Assembly: GCA_037974965.1 (NCBI GenBank) | Contig: JBBPFI010000014.1 | Span: forward strand, 434,001 to 498,000 | Reading direction: 5' to 3' | DNA: 64,000 nt | From: Dacryopinax spathularia | Lineage: Eukaryota; Basidiomycota; Dacrymycetes; Dacrymycetales; Dacrymycetaceae | Notes under the pieces: generated by a model | Databases searched by the model: none | What the model saw: only the letters and a program-made list of their open reading frames with translations | What the model was told of the DNA's origin: nothing | In this document: positions 47,501 to 58,227 of the stretch, one piece after another | Layout: each line of letters starts with the position of its first letter | How positions within the stretch are numbered: position 1 is the first letter of the stretch | Program-made: the position numbers and the translations under genes

Positions 47501-50500
47501 TCAAAAAGGCACAGCTTCGTTTTTGCGAAAGTATGCACTCTCAGAAAGAACCTTGCTCCCCTTAGCATTGATGAGACCCGTGTAGTTCGGTTCCTTGCGG
47601 GGCTCTGGAGGGGGAGGACCTGGGAAATCCAGTTGATCGTCGAACCAGTGCTTGCGAAGGAGGTTGTCGAGGACGTGCAAGGGAATTCCCCGATTGCGCG
47701 GCCCTTTAAGGTCGTAATATTTGTACGAGACTAGTTGGGTTAGTGCCTGGAACGTATGAAGTAGAAATGTACTTACTATTTCCATACACGCCGTTATGCC
47801 ACATGCAGACCGCTTTCTTATCTCTACATCTGATGCAGCACTGTCGTTCCCAGCGTCTGCAAATTCTGTTTACGCCTACGCGAGCGTCTTTATGGATTTG
47901 ACAGGTATGGCAAGCTTTCTCTCCGTAAGCGAGCTATACGAATGCGAAGTCAGACACTTTCCGAGCCTGCGCATATAGGGGCTTACGAAGATTTTCGCTG
48001 GAAGGCTTGGATCATCTATGATGACTTCCCCGTGACTTTTGACAGTGTCGAAACTAGGAAAGTTCGATAGTGTATATACCGGCATTTGGAAGAAGGCGCA
48101 GCGTAAAACATGGCGGGGGAATGGGTCGATCCTGTTCTTAGAGCGCCTCATTCGCTTCAAGTTGCCGTCCGTGGTTTGCCAGCCGTCCGGTTGCTCTTCC
48201 AGCTGAGCCGCGAGCTGCTTACGCCGGGCTTTGGTATGCATGAGAAAACGGCGATCGAATTCTTCGAAGCTCATCGGATTTCTGTCTTGTCCTACGAGGT
48301 GTGCACGCTTGAGGAGACCACCAGGCTTCTGACGCCATCGACCGTCCACGAAGATCTGCAGTCGCTCAAGCGCCCACCTGGGAATGTGCTCATATTGGAG
48401 GCCCAGGCTGTACCGTTCCTCTGACACGAGCCAATCGAAGACATTTTGGAGTATAGAGATGATGACTTCTGCTTGATTCTTGGTGAAAGGGATGCCTTCC
48501 TGATGGTGTACAGCGAGAGTGTCACCCTAGAACAGTACGTTAGAGAGCGAAGGGCATCCTTTACGCGAACACATACAACAGCCATGCGGACGTTGGCAAA
48601 CCACTTGTCGACCCGATCTTGATTGTCGTGGAGAGGCGGCTTGGGTTTGTTCGTGTCGACAGGGCGTAGCATACCCTCGATGTACAGCAAGGAGTATCGA
48701 TCCCAGCTGTACAGCCTATCCGCCTTCGAATTCCGTATCCCGCGTTGTAGAGCATCCCAGAGGAAGTGCTCGCTGACCGCCGCCCTCCGGGGCAAAGGAT
48801 CATCGAATCCCTCCCTTATGTGGAAGGCTAAAAGATGACAGGCTTCATCTTTCGCCAATGCATACGCTTCTTCCAGAATGGAAACCCCGTCAGGTTGGGG
48901 AATACGAGGATCGTCCCACATGTCGAAAAAGCATTGCTGCGATACAGTTCAGCGCAAGTGTTGCTTTTCGCTCAATTTACACTCACAAGGAATTCGCCTC
49001 GCCTGTTTAAAAGCCATTGTACCCCAGATCGGGTGATCTCCCCATACTCTCCAAACCACGGAAGGGGCGCAGTCCGATTGCGAGCGATCTCGTCGATGAC
49101 TTGTTGAGGAGTTTTCAGGGAGAGAATAAGATTTTCCGGGTCGGCCTGCCAGTGCGGGAGAATTCGAGCCATTTCCTGCCGAAGCAGCTCTTCCGATCGA
49201 CTGTCAATGTAAGGGAGGTCGAAATCCGCCGGTCTGATTTGCGGATCGTTCCCATCACGAGGGAGCGCCTCGGCAAGTTGGATAAGTTTCTCCAACGCAT
49301 GCTGCAGGTAGCGGTGGGCCAATCTGTCGCTTGCAAGCTCAAAGCCCTCCATCTTGCTCTAGAAGAACATCAGAGCGATCCATGAGCGAAAACTATGGAT
49401 TACTTACCATGAAGTCAGCGACCTTGACAATCCAAGAACGGATGGCCTCGTCCGAATCTCCTTCATCGGGCACTTCTAATATGAGGATATGTACTTCGTT
49501 GAGTCGGGAGTAGAGAAGCTCTTCATGCTCTTCCTCGGCAGAGTTCCGTGCCTTGTATATGCCCTTCGCCCAGAGTTGCAAGGGCGTATCTTCCAGCGAG
49601 GTGTCCCAAGAGGGCTCCTCATCAGAAGATGGAGCTTGGGATTCGTCAGGCGCAGCTTCTCCTTCCGGGCGGTCTCCTTCATGCGCAGGAAGTTGGATAG
49701 TTCCGGCCTGGCGGGCTTTTTCTGTCTGGCGAGCTTTTTTGGCCTGGAGGGCTTCTTGAGCCCGGCGAGCCGCTTCAGCTCTTTGTTCCTCTTCAAGCCG
49801 TAGTGCCTCAGCCAGTCGTGCTTCCTCAGCTTTCCGTGCCGCATACGCTTTTCGAGCCGCCTCAGCCTTTCGAATGCGTTCTGCTCTCTCTGCCTCTTCA
49901 ACCAAACGTGCTTGGCGTTGACGCTCAGCCTCGGCAGCTTGGCGTTGACGCTCAGCCTCGGCAGCCTGGCGTTGACGCTCAGCCTCGGCAGCTTGGCGAG
50001 CGGCTTCCGCTTGACGCGCTGCCTCAGCCTGGCGAGCTGCCTCAGCCTGGCGAGCTGCCTCAGCCTGGCGAGCTGCCTCAGCCTGGCGAGCAGCGGCCTG
50101 ACGAGCAGCGGCCTGGCGAGCTGCCTCTGCCTGCCGCTCGGCTTGTGCTTGACGAGCGGCTTGTTCAGCCTTCTCGATTTCTTGCCGTTTTCTCCACGCG
50201 TGTTGAGCTCTACGATGTCTCTCCAGCTTCTCCTCCTCGGTCAACTGCGCAAACGGTCGAGAGTCTACTCCTTCTCCCCTGCTCCCTTGTGTACTTGCCT
50301 GCACTGGTCGCATTGGGACAGATCCCCTTTGATGATTCTGGTCGGCTGGTCTGGGGTACCACGATTGTTGGTTCGCGTACAGAGGATGGTTTGGCGTCTG
50401 GCGAGGCTGTCGAGCGAGCCACTGGTCGTAGCGGGATAGATGCGGCGTGTATCCTCCACCGTTACTGCTTCCAGGGGCATATGGGAAGGACTGCTGCTGA

Positions 50501-50673
50501 GGCAGGTGAGAAGAATGGCGCGAAATGCTCCTATATGCACTGTCGTTTCCCGGGGGAAGCACGTTAAAGGGTGTAGGCGGCCGTGTGCTCGGTTGATCTA
50601 CTTGCTGATACTGCTGGTTGCCGTACCAGTAGTTAGAATGGGAGATGCATTGTCGTTTGTTAGGATTGGTCAT
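47501..50673 (-). CDS. cargo gene 2: 964-residue protein with Ala/Glu/Gln/Arg coiled coil and C-terminal Cys cluster
   Basis: Exons 49408-50673, 48987-49358, 48577-48936, 47940-48526, 47777-47856 and 47501-47730 form one frame. After a Gln/Tyr/Pro-rich N-terminus comes a long repetitive helix (about residues 165-340, many RQAEAA/AERQRQAA units), then an acidic link. The remaining ~550 residues look globular (FDMWDDPRIPQPDGVS, LLAFHIREGFDDPLPRRAAV, NVFDWLVSEERYSLGLQYEH). Near the C-terminus RWERQCCIRCRDKKAVCMWH holds four cysteines and a histidine, a possible small zinc motif. A 5' UTR intron with acceptor at about 50703 places the upstream ATG at 50709 at the splice site, so the start at 50673 is chosen. 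A truncated inverted relative lies at 54098-55070. No known family. Confidence 0.75.
49910..50160. repeat. tandem repeats coding for the RQAEAA/AERQRQ helix
   Basis: Two block types: 27-nt units (three copies near 49915-49990) and 24-nt units (about six near 49990-50110), both in frame within cargo gene 2. Confidence 0.85.
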
Positions 50674-51422
50674 GATGTTTCTGGATGATCTGAGAGGAGG
50701 ATACTGCATACACACTCAATACCGATACGGAGACAGTGGTGGACGATAGAGGGTACGCACCTGTGAGAGCTGGAGAGTGGACCTTCTCTTAGTCCACCTT
50801 GCGTTCCTTGTCAGCCCCGGCTAGAGCTCTCTCTGTATCTTCGAAAGTGGAAGATGACGGGTTAACAGCTGCGGAGAAAGAACGGATGGATGGTATGAGC
50901 TTGAGGTGAGTTGCCGATGTTGGCTGCTTTCGGGAGGATATGTGACTGATAAGGGTAGTATAGCTGGAAAAGACCAGCGGACAGTTTAGGTGTAATGTTG
51001 GGTATTTATTGAGGGATATGGATGATGTATGGTATGCTACTGTCTATGGTGGTCGTGTCTTTCTTAATAAAGCGCTCTCACTCCTGATCCTGATCCTAAC
51101 CCTGACATTGGCTTGATCTACAACGCCACTGCGCCCCCTGTGACAACGCCACCCTGCTTAGTAGTCACATGCACCTCTGACACCTTCACCAGCACAGCAC
51201 TGCGGAGCCAAATAGCCCCCTGTCACTCAAACTCACTCCACCTCCTCATCATCCTATGTCCATCTTCCCTTACAAACACATCCAGTATCTCATTAGGCTC
51301 ACTGAAGAATAGCGCAGCTAGTGAGTGGCAGGATCAGCAGAAGTGCACCGGCTTACACCTTGTGCAGGTACGAAACAAGTTTTGCGCCTCTACAGTCTTA
51401 TCTATCAAGAGGCGACTGCACC
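50674..51422. other. divergent promoter region of cargo genes 2 and 3
   Basis: Includes the 5' UTR intron of cargo gene 2. The segment 50715-50845 recurs in inverted orientation at 53930-54035. Otherwise non-coding. Confidence 0.6.
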
Positions 51423-52883
51423 ATGGGCGCCACGTACCACCGCTCCTTCTCCTTGACGAATTCCTCTCCTGAAGAGAGGGAGAGGCTCATTGACAGCGAT
51501 CGTCGCGCTATCCATGACGACTATTTTGGTCAAGGGACTGGAAGTGCGTTACCCCACCTCGCTCCTCGCACAGCGGAGGGCGGGCCGATCGATATCCATA
51601 CACACACACTTGCCAATCCTGCTGGGGCTGGTGAGGGCGCCGTCTCTGCGCCATCCAGCCTCGCTCCTGCTGGAGAAGGCAAGTCGATCGATATCCATAC
51701 ACACACACTTGCTAATCCTGCTGGAGCAGGCAAGTCGATCGATATCCATACACATACACTTGCCAATCCTGCTGGGGTTGGTGAGGGCGCCGTCTCTGCA
51801 CCATCCAGCCTCACTCCTGCTGGAGCAGGCAAGTCGATCGATATCCATACACACACACTTGCCAATCCTGCCGGGGTTGGTGAGGGCGCCGTCTCTGCGC
51901 CATCCAGCCTCACTCCTGCTGGAGCAGGCAAGTCGATCGATATCCATACACACACACTTGCCAATCCTGCTGGGGTTGGTGAGGGCGCCGTCTCTGCGCC
52001 ATCCAGCCTCGCTCCTGCTGGAGCAGGCAAGTCGATCGATATCCATAGACACATTGGCGACCCCTTAGGGGCTGGCAAGTGTGTCAGCGTCGCGTCGCCC
52101 AGCATCGGTTCTCCTGCAGGAAACGGGTGGCTGGTCGGCATCTATACTCCCGTTGGTAACCCTGCCGTGGGAGCTGACGGCACTCTCAGCTCCCTCTCCC
52201 AATCTTCGCCCAGCTCTGCAAGGGCTGGGCGAATCGTCAATGGGCTCACCTCTCGGGAACGTCGTTACTCCGCCAATCCTAAACTCGCATACACTCAGCG
52301 TCGCCTTGACGAATATGCCGATTATCTGCGTGCATTTCACTGCGACTCCCTAGCGCTGCAGGTTGCCGTGCAGGGCCGTCTTGCAGAGATCGCAGCCTTG
52401 CGCCATGCAGTTGACGAACAGGACGCGGAGGAGCGGGGCATCAATCCAGTGGGCAAGACCGAAGCTGTCCAAAGCGGCAATGAGGAAGCGAATGCGGACA
52501 TGGCGAGCCTTGACGAGGCTCGCGATGTGGACGCTTATCCTCCCCCATACATGCGGAGCGACCCTTACCGTGAGCAGACTATTCGCAGTCTGCTTTACCC
52601 TATTGGCCTCACCGATCTGTTCGCCGGCGATCCAGCATGTACTACTCCTCCGACAAAGGGCGCTCCCGCCTGCGGACCCAACACATCCGAGCTGCGTCCT
52701 TGGACGTACAACGATGAAGTATACCGGAGCAGTGAGGCCCTCAACGCGTACCAGAAGGCTCGTGCGGAGGATCGCAGGCTCTATCGTGAAGAACGCGGTC
52801 TGACCTCTTGGTACGCTCGCTTCTGCGACTTCTGGCCTAAATTCCTCAATCCCTGCTCGTCATCCACGGGCATCCCGGTGTAG
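51423..52883 (+). CDS. cargo gene 3: hypothetical protein whose N-terminal half is built from the dispersed repeat
   Basis: Single open frame of 486 residues from the ATG at 51423 (MGATYHRSFSLTNSS). Residues about 56-210 contain six in-frame copies of IDIHTH (DNA starts near 51591, 51690, 51741, 51840, 51939 and 52038). Five of the six fit a 99-nt (33-residue) periodicity, SIDIHTHTLANPAGVGEG then AVSAPSSLTPAGAGK; one unit is shortened to 51 nt. The C-terminal half is non-repetitive and soluble-looking (RRLDEYADYLRAFHCDSLAL, YREQTIRSLLYPIGLTDLF, SWYARFCDFWPKFLNPCSSS). No recognised domain. The long frame despite repeats argues that it is translated, but its codons are dictated by the DNA repeat. 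Confidence 0.65.
   Translation: MGATYHRSFSLTNSSPEERERLIDSDRRAIHDDYFGQGTGSALPHLAPRTAEGGPIDIHTHTLANPAGAGEGAVSAPSSLAPAGEGKSIDIHTHTLANPAGAGKSIDIHTHTLANPAGVGEGAVSAPSSLTPAGAGKSIDIHTHTLANPAGVGEGAVSAPSSLTPAGAGKSIDIHTHTLANPAGVGEGAVSAPSSLAPAGAGKSIDIHRHIGDPLGAGKCVSVASPSIGSPAGNGWLVGIYTPVGNPAVGADGTLSSLSQSSPSSARAGRIVNGLTSRERRYSANPKLAYTQRRLDEYADYLRAFHCDSLALQVAVQGRLAEIAALRHAVDEQDAEERGINPVGKTEAVQSGNEEANADMASLDEARDVDAYPPPYMRSDPYREQTIRSLLYPIGLTDLFAGDPACTTPPTKGAPACGPNTSELRPWTYNDEVYRSSEALNAYQKARAEDRRLYREERGLTSWYARFCDFWPKFLNPCSSSTGIPV
51585..52052 (+). repeat. in-frame array of the dispersed repeat within cargo gene 3
   Basis: Six copies of GATCGATATCCATACACAC, spaced 99, 51, 99, 99 and 99 nt. Each copy is preceded by GAGCAGGCAAGT or a close variant. 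Confidence 0.9.
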
Positions 52884-54097
52884 TTAGTCTTAGCTAAGCT
52901 TGCCCAATTTGTATTCACCCCTGTCCTTGACTGTGCTTCTATAGTATGGTGATTTAGATCCATACTGGCTTTGTATCTCAGTCGTTTACGACTGTCCAAT
53001 CGTTATAATGCAGCCATTGTCCGTGTACCGGTATACTGTTGGTTGCATCTGCAGAATCTTCTAAAGTAGGAAAAATTGTTTCTTCTTACAAGTGCGCTCT
53101 CGGCGTTGATGCACGAAACGACGGCAACATGATAGCATTACATTAACCAGCGAGTGCATACATCGACTGAGCTTCTGTCCACGCACGAACAGTGTCGAGA
53201 AGGCCAGAATACCTCATCGACCCAACTGTCATCCACCTTTCGATCTGGGCGCCATGCAGTTACAGTGCCGTTCGAACTGGGCGATATCGGAAACGATCGC
53301 CGTCAGAAACGGGCGCCGTCAGCAACGGGCGCCGTCAGAAACGAGCGCCCTCACAGACGAGAGCCAGTAGAAGTGGGAGGCATAAGAAGTGAGTGCCAGG
53401 AAAGTTGAGCGACACAAGAAACGGTAACCCAGATATCTTGGAGCCGCAGGAAGTAGTAGCCTTGACACATGGATACTGTTATACTCCAAGTGCGACTGTA
53501 CTTCATCACCTTATCAACGAAACTCAATCACAAACATGATGGTTATGCAGGAGTATCATCTAATTAGTTATTCATTATCAGGGGAGAGACGCGATGCCAT
53601 CTATCACGTGCTGATTGCGCGCTGCAGTGTTTATGCATAGGGTGGCGCAGAACACGTTCCTCTCTGTCTTATCTTCTCCTCATCGTCCAGCGAAACCCAC
53701 CACGGCCGACGCTAAACACCTGTTACTTTTACTCCAGCAATCCCAGCTGCATCATCCACAATAGGAGGGGACGACTTGCATCTATCCCCGGTCCTCCATT
53801 CACAAATCCCTCAACTCGCCAAGCCTCCAAGAGCCGACTGACATCGGCAACCGCCCTCAGAAACCTATACCATCCGACCCTCCTCTCTTCGCAGCTGTCA
53901 ACCTATCAGCTTCCACTCTTCAAAGATACAGAGAGAGCTCTAGCTGGGGCTGACAAGGAACGCAAGGTGGACAAGAGAAGGTCCGCTTTCCAGCTCTCAC
54001 AGGTGCGTACCCTCTATCGTCCACCACTGTCTCCGTATTGGTACTGAGCGAGCAACCATTCCTTCGCCACCTTATTAGATATTTCACCTATTATACG
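52884..54097. other. intergenic with 18-nt repeat array
   Basis: Contains a GAAACGGGCGCCGTCAG-type array (53270-53400) and, from 53930, a copy of the cargo gene 2 leader in opposite orientation. No gene otherwise. Confidence 0.6.
53270..53400 (-). repeat. 17-18-nt tandem repeats, minus orientation
   Basis: About four good and three decayed units of GAAACGGGCGCCGTCAG. The complement matches the array at 57825-58020. Confidence 0.8.
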
Positions 54098-54817
54098 ATG
54101 TTAGAAGGCGACGAGGTTATCGCAGATGACGACTGTGGTTACCTGTCTGCATCCTCAGCTGAAGACTTAACCATGCATCCTGCTGGCGAGCACCTTTTAC
54201 GACGTTCGCGTCGTTCGACCAGAACAAGTCCTGTACCTCAATCCCGCCCTTCGCCATTTCACCGAGCAAAACAGTCAAGCTCGCTGAAAGTTGCTGGTTG
54301 GCGTCCCCCAGAATACCTACTGAAACGGGCTCCCCGAAAACGGCCGTATCAATCGATCACATCAAGAGGCAGCCCTCCACAAGCAGGGGAAGGCTTTGGT
54401 GATGTCGAATTGCCTTTAACAACCAGATGTCCGGACGAGTCCTCCGTATCTTGCCTGATCCCAGCAGAGGGAGCACGGTTGGACGGAACGGGAGAGGCGG
54501 CGAAGTATGTACGAGCAGAGGAGACCCATCATGATGATGAAAAGTCACCGACTGAGGAACTTTTACTGGAAGAAGACGCTTGTGTAACTGAAGAAGCGCG
54601 CCAGGCTGAAGAAGCGCGTCAGGCTGAAGCAGCGCGCCAGGCTGAAGAAGCCCGCCGGGCCGAAAAAGCCCGTCAGGTTGAGTTTGCGCCTGCATTGAAG
54701 ATGCATCGCAAACTGAGGAGGGTACGCTCGCTCAACAGGGCGAAGGGTGCGTACGACCCGCCGGTACGCCAGGTATATCTGGGTTTGCGCAAGCCAGATA
54801 TATTGAGAAGACCATGA
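54098..54817 (+). CDS. truncated divergent relative of cargo gene 2
   Basis: Open frame of 239 residues from an ATG at 54098 (MLEGDEVIADDDCG). The 5' leader and its GTGCGTACCC intron donor just upstream are nearly the same as those of cargo gene 2, but in opposite orientation, so the two genes form an inverted pair around cargo gene 3. The frame contains a shortened repetitive helix (EEARQAEAARQAEEARRAEK, about residues 188-207) and stops soon after. Downstream non-coding DNA at 54830-55070 matches internal exon/intron sequence of cargo gene 2 (48530-48720), showing that the rest of the gene is broken and rearranged. Expression is uncertain. Confidence 0.5.
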   Translation: MLEGDEVIADDDCGYLSASSAEDLTMHPAGEHLLRRSRRSTRTSPVPQSRPSPFHRAKQSSSLKVAGWRPPEYLLKRAPRKRPYQSITSRGSPPQAGEGFGDVELPLTTRCPDESSVSCLIPAEGARLDGTGEAAKYVRAEETHHDDEKSPTEELLLEEDACVTEEARQAEEARQAEAARQAEEARRAEKARQVEFAPALKMHRKLRRVRSLNRAKGAYDPPVRQVYLGLRKPDILRRP

Positions 54818-55250
54818 TCAAGATCCACTCTCGCGTGGAGGATGCCCGTCTCCTTCTCTGTACATGCTATATATGCTATATATGCTACACCCTCTCGACA
54901 CGAACCAACCCAAGCCGCCTCTCCACGATAATCAAGACCGGTCGACAAGTGGTTTGGCAATGTCCGCATGGCTCTGTATGTCTTCATGGGAAGTATACTT
55001 GTCGCTCTCTAACGTACTGCTCTAGCGCCTCACTTGCGCTGTACACTATACTAAAGGCGCGGACATGAGCACATTCCCAGGTGGACGATTGAACGAAAAG
55101 CCAGTTGTTAGGAGCAAATGACCTCAAGCAGGCACTGATAGCTTTGTCTCCGCAAGTCATTTCGGGTGCGCTTTTATGCCAGTGTCATTATCTGACATCG
55201 TTAACACTATCCTGCTACAGACCTGCCACGTCCATCACCATCTGTGGGCA
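54818..55250 (+). pseudogene. mosaic of cargo gene fragments
   Basis: 54830-55070 matches, in opposite orientation, the cargo gene 2 segment 48530-48720, including an intron boundary (TCGCTCTCTAACGTACTG). 55099-55133 matches 58849-58883 of cargo gene 4 (AAGCCAGTTGTTAGGAGC), and 55188-55206 matches its first intron (TATCTGACATCGTTAACA). Two repeat copies follow at about 55250 and 55370. No open frame links these parts. Confidence 0.7.
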
Positions 55251-55839
55251 AGCCTATCGATATCCATACACATCATGTATGCGCGCAATCTCGCCTTTAA
55301 GTCCTCGGCACATACTTGGCTCGCATCGCCTTGCCCAGATCGCCTCCCTCAAGGCAGGCTGATCGATCAATATCCATACACACATGGATATCACAGGGTA
55401 CGTATGGTCATGGCACACTTCCAACTCGCGGTGGAGTCCTGTTCTCCGTCAGTTATGTGTGCACACCCTATCCCGGCCAACTGCCTTTGTCGTCGTTCTC
55501 CTTTCCTCGCAATTTGGACGGTGCTTGCATAATCATCCACCACTGGGCGTTGAAACGCAAGCGCGCGTCTTTGTCTCCGCCTGGTCTCATTATGCTTGCT
55601 ACACTTGGTGCATCGCCGTCATCTGTAGCTGTTATTGCTTCTGTCGATCTGTACTGGTCCCTATACCTGTTATCCGCTTCATCGCCGCCGATCCTTTCGT
55701 GCCATGCGCCTGGCTCTATTGGTCTTTGCATCTTCCGCGTTAGCTGCTCCTCTCCTTCCGCGTACGCATACGAGCTGCACTGGACGGTATTCCCTTTGTA
55801 CTCGATAAATGTCCTGTCCACATCATTCCTTCTTCTACA

Positions 55840-56335
55840 TCCCTCTTCTTTCTCCCTCTGTCTCTCCTTCGTCTCCCTCTTCCACCCTCTCACCTTCTTC
55901 TGTCTCTCCTTCATCTACATCTCGCTCTCCTTCATCTCGCTCTCCTTCTACATCTCGCTCACCTTCTTCATCTCGCTCACCTTCTTCATCACTCTTACCT
56001 TCTTCTCTCTCACCTTCTTCTGTCTCTCCTTAATCTCTCTCTCCTTCATCTCTCTCTTCTCCTACATCTCGCTCTCCTTCTTCATCACTCTTACCTTCTT
56101 CTCTCTCACCTTCTTCTGTCTCTCCTTCATCTCTCCCCTTCATCTCTCTCTTCTTCATCTCTCTCTCCTTCTACATCTCGCTCGCCTTCTTCATCTCGCT
56201 CTCCTTGTTCTCTCTCTCCTTCATCCATCCCTCCTTCATCCATCTCTCCTTCTCGCTGTCCTTCATCCATTTCGCCTTCTTCTCTGTCCACCTTCTCTAT
56301 CTCCTATCTCCTCCCTCTCTCGCTGTTCTTCTGCA
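55840..56335 (+). repeat. degenerate CTCTCTCCTTCATCT tandem tract
   Basis: Units of 12-15 nt such as CTCGCTCTCCTTCATCT repeated over about 0.5 kb. Similar GA-rich units occur in the transposase gene region at 62515-62575 and near 63365-63405 in the other orientation. Confidence 0.8.
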
Positions 56336-56624
56336 TTTCGCTCGGCATGTAGGAAAATGTCGCTTCGCCAGATTCTATCAGGCTTCGGCATACCGCTGGC
56401 AAATGATCTGTTCATGAAGCGAGAGCGGCAACACGCAAAAGTCTAAAAATGTGAGCCCTCGCTAGTTTGCCATAAGCTGTCACTTGACACTTTGAGCCAG
56501 AGTTCCTGATGATCGACGCCAAACAGGAAGAGTCTATTCCATTGCAAGCTGGTGTAACTGCAGGCGAACCAGTGAAGCGTGACCCATGAAGAAGACCCTA
56601 TCGATCGCCGCGTCAAGAGCGGGT

Positions 56625-56800
56625 CCATCGATATCCATACACACAATCAGAGCACGCCGATTGGTATCCATCCACACAGTCTGCCGGTCGATATCCATAC
56701 ACAGTCAGAGCACGCCGATTGGTATCCATCCACACAGTCAGTCTGTCGGTCGATATCCATACACACAGTCTGAGCAGGCCGATCGTTATCCATACACACG
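56625..56800 (+). repeat. array of the dispersed repeat, six units
   Basis: Alternating CGATATCCATACACAC and GATTGGTATCCATCCACAC units separated by AGTCAGAGCACGC or AGTCTGAGCAGGC. Confidence 0.85.
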
Positions 56801-57824
56801 GTCTGTCCACTCCTCTCACGCTTGCTTGAACGGCACGTCTAACGTACAGCACAGCAAGATCCATAACTACTGGATGTCAACCTGAAGCGACAGGCGTCTT
56901 CAATGCCACGACAATCGTTGAAGGCAGTAACCCAGAGGGCATACTGATCATATCCATAGGACACAACCGCCCGTGTTGCGGCTCTTGCTTCAGCGCTGCC
57001 TACATCATCTCAACTTTTTCATCGCGATTGCGGGTCTTGAAGCGGAGCCGGGATGGACACCATCGCCAGAAGATCCTGCCTGTCGATATCCATACACGTA
57101 CCGCCTCGTGTGGAGCAGACTCCCGATATTAATGCCCAGTACGTCTCGTCCTGGTCTGTATTGGTCCAGAACCACTCGCGCTGATTCCATTCTGCAACAG
57201 CGTCCGTCAGCGAGATCACAGATAGAGTATGTGAGCACAATCCACTCTCAGAAATAGAGCAGGTCGGTCGATATCCATACACATATAGTACGTGTCCTTC
57301 CTGGCCTTCCCTGAGCTGACTATAACACAAAGCACAGCGCAAGCACACCATAATGGACATGTAACATGTGACGTGCAGAGGACTCTGAGAGATGCAAGGC
57401 AAGCAGGTCGATCGATATCCATACTCATGGTGCGCTCCTCTCGCGGCCAAGTTGCGAGCAGTTGAACAAGTCTAACAGTGGTGAATCTTTGACTTCGCAG
57501 CTTGCGCGTCCGGATGCTCGTATGGGCAAGCGTGAAAGCCCGACCGGATTGAAGCAGGGCCTCTCCGAGTACACTTACCAAGGCACATCTGGGGACGAGC
57601 CACGGTAAAACTGCGATTCGCGATATCCCTTTGAAGATGCTCGTTATGATGGATGAGGGCCACTATACACAGACTCCGCCGACTTATTTCTAGTGATTGC
57701 GTTGCGGCTGCGATCCTTAATGACATGCACAGAAGCCCTCTTGTAAACGTCCATGAAGTCCGCTACGGGAAAACGAAGAGAAAGACATGCGATGCTACCG
57801 AAGGCGTTCAGCGGCGCTGAGATA

Positions 57825-58020
57825 TAACGGCGCTCATTGTGGACGGCACCCGTTTTGTATGGCATCTGTTTTGTATGGCGCTCGTTCCATAAGGTGCTCA
57901 CTTCATGCGGCGCTCGTTTCGGATGGCGCTCGTTCCGGGTGACGCTCGTTTCGAATGGCGCTCCTTTCTGAAGGCGCTTGTTTCTGAAGGCGCTTGTTTC
58001 TGAGGGCGCTCATTTCGAGT
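57825..58020 (+). repeat. 18-nt tandem repeats, plus orientation
   Basis: About ten units of GGCGCTCGTTTCGAATG with base changes. The last three (GGCGCTTGTTTCTGAA) are the most alike. Confidence 0.85.
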
Positions 58021-58227
58021 AGGTGGCTATAATGAAATAAGACGTGTTTCCTCGAGCTCTACATCGAGTGTTGCCTCAGCTTTTGAACGTCTGTGCGTTT
58101 TAACAAGGAAGCTAAAAACCCTTGATGGTGATGGCTTGTTTGTCCGTTTTTACTGCGCGGTTGGGCTGACGTTCTTGCTCCCTGTTTATTTACCCTCTCG
58201 ACTTGAAATCGTCTGCCAAGCTACATC

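Larger units (their letters stand above)
55251..58227. other. 3-kb repeat-rich region without supported genes
   Basis: Holds single repeat copies near 55255, 55370, 57083, 57268 and 57410, the array at 56625-56800, a long CT-rich tract (55840-56335) and the 18-nt array at 57825-58020. The long open frame across the CT tract encodes only Ser/Leu/Phe-rich repeats and is not accepted as a gene. Confidence 0.6.

Noticed and set aside
51585-52052. IDIHTH as the metal-binding HxH motif of an amidohydrolase
   Set aside because: The motif arises from a DNA repeat that also occurs in other frames, on the other strand and in non-coding arrays. No amidohydrolase barrel follows.
51530-52141. Minus-strand ORFs across cargo gene 3
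   Set aside because: They are shadows of the in-frame repeat; the plus frame is longer and includes non-repetitive coding sequence.
55316-56446. 376-codon open frame as a membrane protein
   Set aside because: It is made of a degenerate CT-rich tandem tract giving Ser/Leu/Phe runs, with overlapping open frames on the same tract.
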